Origin: Actinidia chinensis
Lineage: Eukaryota; Streptophyta; Magnoliopsida; Ericales; Actinidiaceae
NCBI GenBank assembly: GCA_009663005.1
Contig: VIGQ01000559.1
Span: 10,001-20,000 of the forward strand
DNA: 10,000 nucleotides
Direction of reading: 5' to 3'
The first letter of the stretch is position 1. Every line of letters begins with the position of its first letter. Made by a program: the position numbers and the translations under genes. Under the pieces are notes generated by a model. The model was not told where the DNA came from and searched no databases. It worked only from the letters and a program-made list of their open reading frames with translations. Shown piece after piece: positions 8,161 through 10,000 of the stretch.

Positions 8161-8298
8161 TTTCTTTTGATAATTCAAGATTCCCAAGACCAACTAATCC
8201 GGGACCAATTTCACCGTTCAATAGCTGAGCCCGAGTAGAGCCCCGTATAAACTTAGCTCAACTCAGGAATTAATAGCACCTAACAGATTTCAAACCTA
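8161..8298 (-). mobile_element. SINE-like retroposon, apparently 5'-truncated
   Basis: Read on the - strand, the insert begins TAGGTTTGAAATCTG, close to a Pol III B box (GGTTCGAATCC). It continues through GGGGCTC, CGGGCTCAGC and GGTCCCGGATTAG, and ends TTGAATTATCAAAAGAAA. An A-rich 3' end plus a perfect 15-base flanking duplication is the signature of LINE-machinery retroposition. No A box is inside the insert, so it either lost its 5' end or belongs to a family with an unusual head. The CCCGGATTAG...GATTATC-like 3' body recalls a common plant repeat, but I cannot name the family. Confidence 0.7.
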
Positions 8299-8313
8299 TA
8301 AACATACAAGTAT
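8299..8313. repeat. Target-site duplication, right copy (15 bases)
   Basis: This is the exact second copy of the 15-mer at 8146-8160. It marks the 5' boundary of the - strand SINE-like insert. Confidence 0.85.
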
Positions 8314-8713
8314 GCTTGGCATGGATTTGATGTGGGTCCTTGTGACTTAAAAAACCATTGGCTAGTTGGATTGTCATAATCCTTAGATACAGAATGCATG
8401 TATATTCACTTCAAGAATTGGCAGTCCCAGTGAACCCCTAAAATCTCCGGACAAAAGCCAAGCCCTTTGGTGAAATCCATGTCAAATTCCCACACCAAAC
8501 AACTGAAACCGAAAGAATCATTGAGTGCAATGCGGCCAGTTAAAAGTAGCGGTTGACATGTGGTCAAGGCTCGCTTACGACTGTGCCAAGCAGAGTGTCT
8601 GGGTTTAGGGCCCCTTATACTATTGCAGTTGCATGCTTTACCCTGATAACGATACCATTAAACACACACCTATTAAGAATTGATTTCTCATAGAAAGTTG
8701 CAATCGTATTTAC
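8314..8713. other. Unassigned; possible intron or 3' flank of the - strand broken gene
   Basis: On the - strand this follows a good splice donor at 8713. A - strand frame stays open for about 57 codons (8403-8578) just after a TTGGCACAG acceptor-like site. Its peptide has no recognisable family and no supporting neighbour, so I do not call it an exon. Confidence 0.35.
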
Positions 8714-8783
8714 CTAGCATTTTTAACTCTTTCTTTAAGTAATGATAGCCTTTCCCACTAAGTCCGACCTCTAAATTCCTCAC
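8714..8783 (-). pseudogene. Short exon of the - strand broken gene
   Basis: The exon follows a T-rich tract and GTGCTGCAG, and ends GCTAG|GTAAAT. It is open throughout, reading LEVGLSGKGYHYLKKELKML. Intact acceptor and donor with an uninterrupted, lysine-rich frame make it a credible exon. An alternative acceptor five bases further in (GTGAG) would also keep this frame with the preceding exon's trailing AT. Confidence 0.5.
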
Positions 8784-8907
8784 CTGCAGCACGAAATAAA
8801 GTAAACAAAACAAACCCCAAGAAGCATTTAGTGACTGTCAGAGAATGACAATGGATCTGCGATTTCTTTCTCCTTTTAAATTGTGCCCCCTAACTGGGAT
8901 GTCTTAC

Positions 8908-8939
8908 ATAAAAGCGATAGCGGTCTCTGTACAAGGTTT
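8908..8939 (-). pseudogene. Possible 32-base exon of the - strand broken gene
   Basis: The exon follows TGCATGCTAACCAG, which has a branch-point-like CTAAC close to the acceptor, and ends TTTAT|GTAAGA. One frame reads TLYRDRYRF. Both splice signals are good, but the exon is very short and its phase with the preceding exon does not fit without a base change. Confidence 0.35.
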
Positions 8940-8960
8940 CTGGTTAGCATGCAAGAAATA

Positions 8961-9050
8961 GAGACTAAATTGAAAGTACTTCCTACCTGTAAATGGCATA
9001 AGAGACTAAATTGAAAGATCACTACCCTACATGTAAAATGGCCACATAAG
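8961..9050. repeat. Diverged tandem duplication, about 41-49 bases
   Basis: GAGACTAAATTGAAAG occurs exactly at 8961-8976 and 9002-9017. Each copy is followed by related sequence (CCTACCTGTAAATGGCATAA and CCCTACATGTAAAATGGCCACATAAG). The pair lies in the putative intron between the large and the 32-base exon of the - strand gene. The differences between copies are mostly indels. Confidence 0.85.
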
Positions 9051-9705
9051 TTGGACCGAGCACACTACATCATACAACCCGGGTGAAAAGTTACCCTATG
9101 CTTGAGAGTCCGTAAGGAAGTTCTGTCCCTTGTATCTTCCATTTTCAACATGAGATCTTTAATATCATGCGTCCCTCCTCACCTTAGTGTTTAAAGAAAT
9201 CCGCATACGTCTTTTTCCAGTGATAGGAGCTCTTCAACTTTTTGTTTGTCGATGTCCTCATCTTCGGGCAACCTCATTTCGCAATTCGACTAGATACTCC
9301 CTTCAATTTTCTCGTTCTTAGCCACTGCGATTCTTTTCAGTCTTTCAGCATCTCTTCTCGCTTCAATCATCAGCACGGGTTGGAACATCTTAGCTTCTTT
9401 CCGTTGATTCTCACTATAACACTAGCAATTCATCAAAATCGGGCTCCTTTTCAGCACTACTTTGCAAGATATGAGTCAAAGGTGAGTTTGTTATTCTCCG
9501 TCGGGATTAAAGCTGGGAAGTAAACGGAATCTCTATCTACTTAACTGATGTGTCTTTTCTGAATAAAAGCTTTAAACCACCTGGGTTCTTGCTGGACGTC
9601 CAGCAATCACACTAGTCCTTCTTGATTCCTGTTTGGATATCTCCTTCCCTCAACCAGTCGGGGGTCGTGCCAGATCTGAAGGAATCACTTCCGAAATGAC
9701 ACAAT

Positions 9706-10000
9706 CTTTGGTTTAGTGGCAGAGTTAATAAAAGTTTATTACGGTAAGGAAATGAGACGTAAACTAAGTTCATATAGTATAGGAGTTCCTCACAATTCAA
9801 CAATCTGCATTACATAAAATTCAAATAAAAAATAACTAATCATTATTCCCCATTCAGTTCGTACAACAAATATGTTTGTTTAATCATAAATCAGAAACAA
9901 GACCAACCACAAAGTTGTTGAGATTGACTGGAACCGAATCTGTTCAATTTCCAAGAACGATTTAGCAACTGATTGTGTTATAATTAAAAGTTATTTTTTT
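9706..10000. other. AT-rich flank, nothing recognised
   Basis: On the - strand this precedes the first recognisable coding piece and contains TTATTAACTCTGCC, a possible branch-point region, before ACCAAAG at about 9706-9712. I see no promoter, exon or repeat that can be supported. Confidence 0.4.

Larger units (their letters stand above)
8714..9705 (-). pseudogene. Broken spliced gene for an unidentified charged, helical protein
   Basis: I do not recognise the family. Evidence for past coding is a chain of peptide pieces in order along the - strand: SGTTPDWLREGDIQTG (about 9678-9631), FKAFIQKRH (about 9576-9550), VDRDSVYFPALIPTENN (9540-9490), SSAEKEPDFDELL (9461-9423), then a long piece (9421-9293) containing MIEARRDAERLKR, next EYLVELRNEVARR (9299-9261), KVEELLSLEKDV (9241-9206) and MLKMEDTRDR (9151-9122). 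Composition is rich in E, K, R and L, suggesting helix or coiled coil. Stops at 9292, 9193 and 9181 and several frame changes break it. A donor AGG|GTAACT ends the large exon at 9095. Two short exons follow: 8908-8939 and 8714-8783. It could be a decayed duplicate or an indel-rich reading of a real gene. The start and the upstream end are not seen. Confidence 0.6.

Noticed and set aside
9242..9523. + strand 93-codon open frame
   Set aside because: It is antisense to the better-supported - strand coding pieces and is open mainly because the - strand was coding.

Overview
This window looks like nuclear DNA of a flowering plant, probably a eudicot. It is AT-rich, has plant-type GT-AG introns with pyrimidine-rich acceptors, carries remnants of plant DNA transposons and a SINE, and contains no long open reading frame. 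The main gene-like content is visible only as short exon pieces in changing frames.

The principal locus is on the + strand from about 1411 to 6952. It is a full-length, intron-containing copy of the gene for RPB11 (NRPB11), the small RNA polymerase II subunit that Pol IV and Pol V also use in plants. Five exons can be placed in order (1411-1464, 1566-1656, 1753-1835, 4495-4592, 6920-6952). Together they hold 359 bases, the size expected for a protein of about 116 residues. GT-AG boundaries are readable at all four introns. The copy is not readable as it stands: the start codon position is AGG, and exons 1 to 4 carry many one- to few-base insertions and deletions. Either this is an unprocessed pseudogene, or the sequence is a noisy assembly of a working gene. 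Three GGCCCA/TGGGCC boxes lie 115-150 bases upstream of the start position.

A second broken, spliced-looking protein gene lies on the - strand between about 8714 and 9705. It encodes a Lys/Glu/Arg-rich, probably helical protein that I do not recognise, and it too is broken by stops and frame changes.

The rest is repeat and unassigned sequence. A palindromic-ended, hAT-like element (about 727-1070) lies upstream of the RPB11 promoter. A second hAT-like element (2832-3410) lies inside the long third intron. That intron also holds a 40-base tandem repeat (4065-4181). The fourth intron holds a G/C-rich inverted repeat (5344-5412) and a (TC)15(AC)9 microsatellite (5957-6004). A SINE-like insert on the - strand (8161-8298) is flanked by a perfect 15-base target-site duplication. 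I saw no rRNA, tRNA, CRISPR or bacterial-type operon, and no undescribed defence or mobile system.
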